The notes beneath the pieces were generated by a model, which saw nothing but the letters and a program-made list of their open reading frames with translations, was not told the origin of the DNA and searched no databases. This document shows positions 47,736-48,726 of a stretch of 48,726 bases of DNA, one piece after another. The DNA is from Flavobacteriales bacterium UBA7878. Its GTDB lineage: Bacteria > Bacteroidota > Bacteroidia > Flavobacteriales > Schleiferiaceae. The stretch lies in NCBI GenBank assembly GCA_002501205.1, contig DLRW01000019.1, positions 76,097 to 124,822 on the forward strand, given 5' to 3'. Within the stretch, counting starts at the first letter, position 1, and the number at the start of each line of letters is the position of its first letter. Made by a program: the position numbers and the translations under genes.

Positions 47736-48266
47736 ATGGCGGTAGCAAAACCCTTTAATCTTCAGCAGTGGATCGATGAAAACCGGGATCTCTTAAAACC
47801 TCCGGTAGGCAATAAAAACCTCTATCCAGCGGGTGAAGACTATATTGTTATGATCGTGGGCGGACCGAATGCCCGTAAAGATTATCACTATAATGAAACG
47901 GAGGAACTCTTCTATCAATTAGAAGGCCATATCACCGTTCGCATTCAGGATGAAGGGAAGCCGGTTGATATTCATTTAGGACCGGGAGACATGTTCTTAC
48001 TTCCACCTAAGGTGCCACATTCACCCATGCGCAGTGAAGGTTCTGTGGGATTGGTAGTAGAACGGGTGCGCGAAAGCAAGCATCAGGATGGATTAATGTG
48101 GTTCTGTGATAATTGCAATCACAAATTGCATGAGACCTATTTCCACCTCGACAATATTGAAAAGGACTTCCTGCCACGTTTCAAGGAATATTACGGATCA
48201 GAAGAAAAACGTACCTGCAGCAATTGCGGAACCCAAATGGAAACGGATCCCAGATTTACCGACTAG
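47736..48266 (+). CDS. nbaC: 3-hydroxyanthranilate 3,4-dioxygenase
   Basis: A 176-residue cupin enzyme that opens the ring of 3-hydroxyanthranilate, giving the precursor of quinolinate in tryptophan-to-NAD (kynurenine) metabolism or degradation. The catalytic iron site uses His-Glu-His: DYHYNETEELFYQLEG and LPPKVPHSPMRS. A second, rubredoxin-like iron site in the C-terminal part is shown by FCDNCNHKLHE and CSNCGTQ (two CxxC). Length fits bacterial NbaC/HaaO (about 175). No other kynurenine gene is visible in the window. The next gene begins two bases after its stop. Confidence 0.95.
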   Translation: MAVAKPFNLQQWIDENRDLLKPPVGNKNLYPAGEDYIVMIVGGPNARKDYHYNETEELFYQLEGHITVRIQDEGKPVDIHLGPGDMFLLPPKVPHSPMRSEGSVGLVVERVRESKHQDGLMWFCDNCNHKLHETYFHLDNIEKDFLPRFKEYYGSEEKRTCSNCGTQMETDPRFTD

Positions 48267-48268
48267 AA

Positions 48269-48646
48269 ATGAGCGAACTTTCTGACTTAGCTGAAATCCA
48301 AAGCTTCCTGGCGCAAAGCCTTAAGGAGCAATGTCCGCCTTTAAGGGTGCGCAAAGAAGGCCCGGGCGGTTTGGAAGTTTGCGGTTGTAAAGAAACCATG
48401 CAAGGCAAGCAAAAGGTAGATGGATACTATTTTGCCTCTACTGCCGCTAAGCCCAAGGATATCCGCTTTTACTTCTTCCCGATCTATACCGATCCCGAGC
48501 TTTTTCAGCTTTCGGAAGGATTGCAAAAGATGCTGAAAGGCAAGAGCTGCTTCCATGTAAAAAAGCTCAGTGAGGAGCAGCAGGCAGAAATCCGGAAAAT
48601 CATTGCCCTGGGGGTAAATCGCTACAATGAAAAAGAGCTGATTTAA
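48269..48646 (+). CDS. small conserved-looking protein of unknown function
   Basis: A 125-residue soluble protein. A predicted helix (MSELSDLAEIQSFLAQSLKEQC) is followed by a strand-rich part (GGLEVCGCKETMQGKQKVDG, YYFASTAAKPKDIRFYFFPI) and a helical end (LSEEQQAEIRKIIALG). Cysteines in VCGC and SCFHV are notable but no known motif is complete. ATG 48269 is two bases after the dioxygenase stop and is preferred to the earlier frame opening at 48224, which overlaps that gene. Probably co-transcribed with it; a functional link is not shown. Confidence 0.75.
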   Translation: MSELSDLAEIQSFLAQSLKEQCPPLRVRKEGPGGLEVCGCKETMQGKQKVDGYYFASTAAKPKDIRFYFFPIYTDPELFQLSEGLQKMLKGKSCFHVKKLSEEQQAEIRKIIALGVNRYNEKELI

Positions 48647-48672
48647 AAAGCCTACCCAATTAAAATAGTTTT

Positions 48673-48680
48673 TATATTTG
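48673..48680 (+). promoter_or_regulatory. -7 box TATATTTG of the tRNA-Leu gene
   Basis: Exact TAnnTTTG match 20 bases before the tRNA start. Confidence 0.55.
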
Positions 48681-48700
48681 CCGCCCGCTAAATCGGAAAA

Positions 48701-48726
48701 GCCCGGATGGCGGAATTGGTAGACGC
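48701..48726 (+). tRNA. tRNA-Leu, 5' part only (cut by window edge)
   Basis: The last 26 bases read GCCCGGATGGCGGAATTGGT then AGACGC, the acceptor strand, D arm and box A of a leucine tRNA (long D-loop type with GGAATTGGTAGACGC). The anticodon lies beyond the window, so the isoacceptor is unknown. Confidence 0.85.

Noticed and set aside
1..48726. CRISPR array or insertion sequence
   Set aside because: No regularly spaced direct repeats, no transposase frame and no terminal inverted repeats were seen on reading both strands.

Overview
The window is a chromosomal segment of a Bacteroidota bacterium, most likely a marine member of the Flavobacteriales. Supporting signs are the repeated promoter box TAnnTTTG (or TAnnTTCG) a short distance upstream of genes, two secreted proteins with C-terminal Por/T9SS sorting domains, lipoproteins with CEKD-type N termini, a MurF-alanine racemase fusion, a DnaG without zinc ligands, and Bacteroidota-typical families (DUF4271, DUF3109, LruC). 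Family or genus cannot be fixed from the sequence alone. No prophage, insertion sequence, integrase or CRISPR array is visible, and no reading frame looks broken.

Layout. 1-4.8 kb: the end of a cut-off gene, an outer-membrane barrel-like protein, a small holin-like membrane protein, an M1 aminopeptidase lipoprotein, a membrane-anchored unknown and a lipoprotein. 4.8-7.9 kb: thymidine kinase followed by the MurF-Alr fusion, overlapping. 8-13.7 kb: an acidic Ala/Pro/Glu-rich protein, queA, a 51-residue membrane protein missed by length cut-offs, a three-helix membrane protein, rlmN, a polyprenyl diphosphate synthase and an MscS channel. 13.9-17.3 kb: an FkbM-like methyltransferase, a VOC protein and dnaG.

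17.2-32.1 kb is a surface-polysaccharide region. A minus-strand operon from 24.05 down to 17.25 kb encodes an acyltransferase, an SpsF-like cytidylyltransferase, a NeuB-type synthase fused to a zinc ribbon and a methyltransferase, a family 2 glycosyltransferase fused to a degenerate NeuA-like domain, a WecA/TagO-type initiating transferase and an O-antigen ligase/polymerase. A second minus-strand run (hemD, rnpA, a C-terminal processing protease, a second O-antigen ligase/polymerase, a glycosyltransferase and a Wzx-type flippase) faces it. Between the two lies a lone plus-strand gene of unknown function. Together these look like a Wzx/Wzy-type pathway making a glycan with an unusual, possibly methylated, nonulosonate-like sugar. 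This is the most novel-looking part of the window.

32-48.7 kb: a T9SS-sorted protein with a possible CX4CH haem site, glutaryl-CoA dehydrogenase-like enzyme, a large LruC lipoprotein with about 20-residue repeats, an Mpo1-like protein, an HTH regulator, two related tiny single-span membrane proteins (32 and 54 residues), two unknown proteins, nrdA and nrdB, a DUF3109 protein, another T9SS protein, a DEAD-box helicase with a structured leader followed by a cold-shock-domain protein, MarC, 3-hydroxyanthranilate dioxygenase, a small unknown protein and the first 26 bases of a tRNA-Leu at the right edge.
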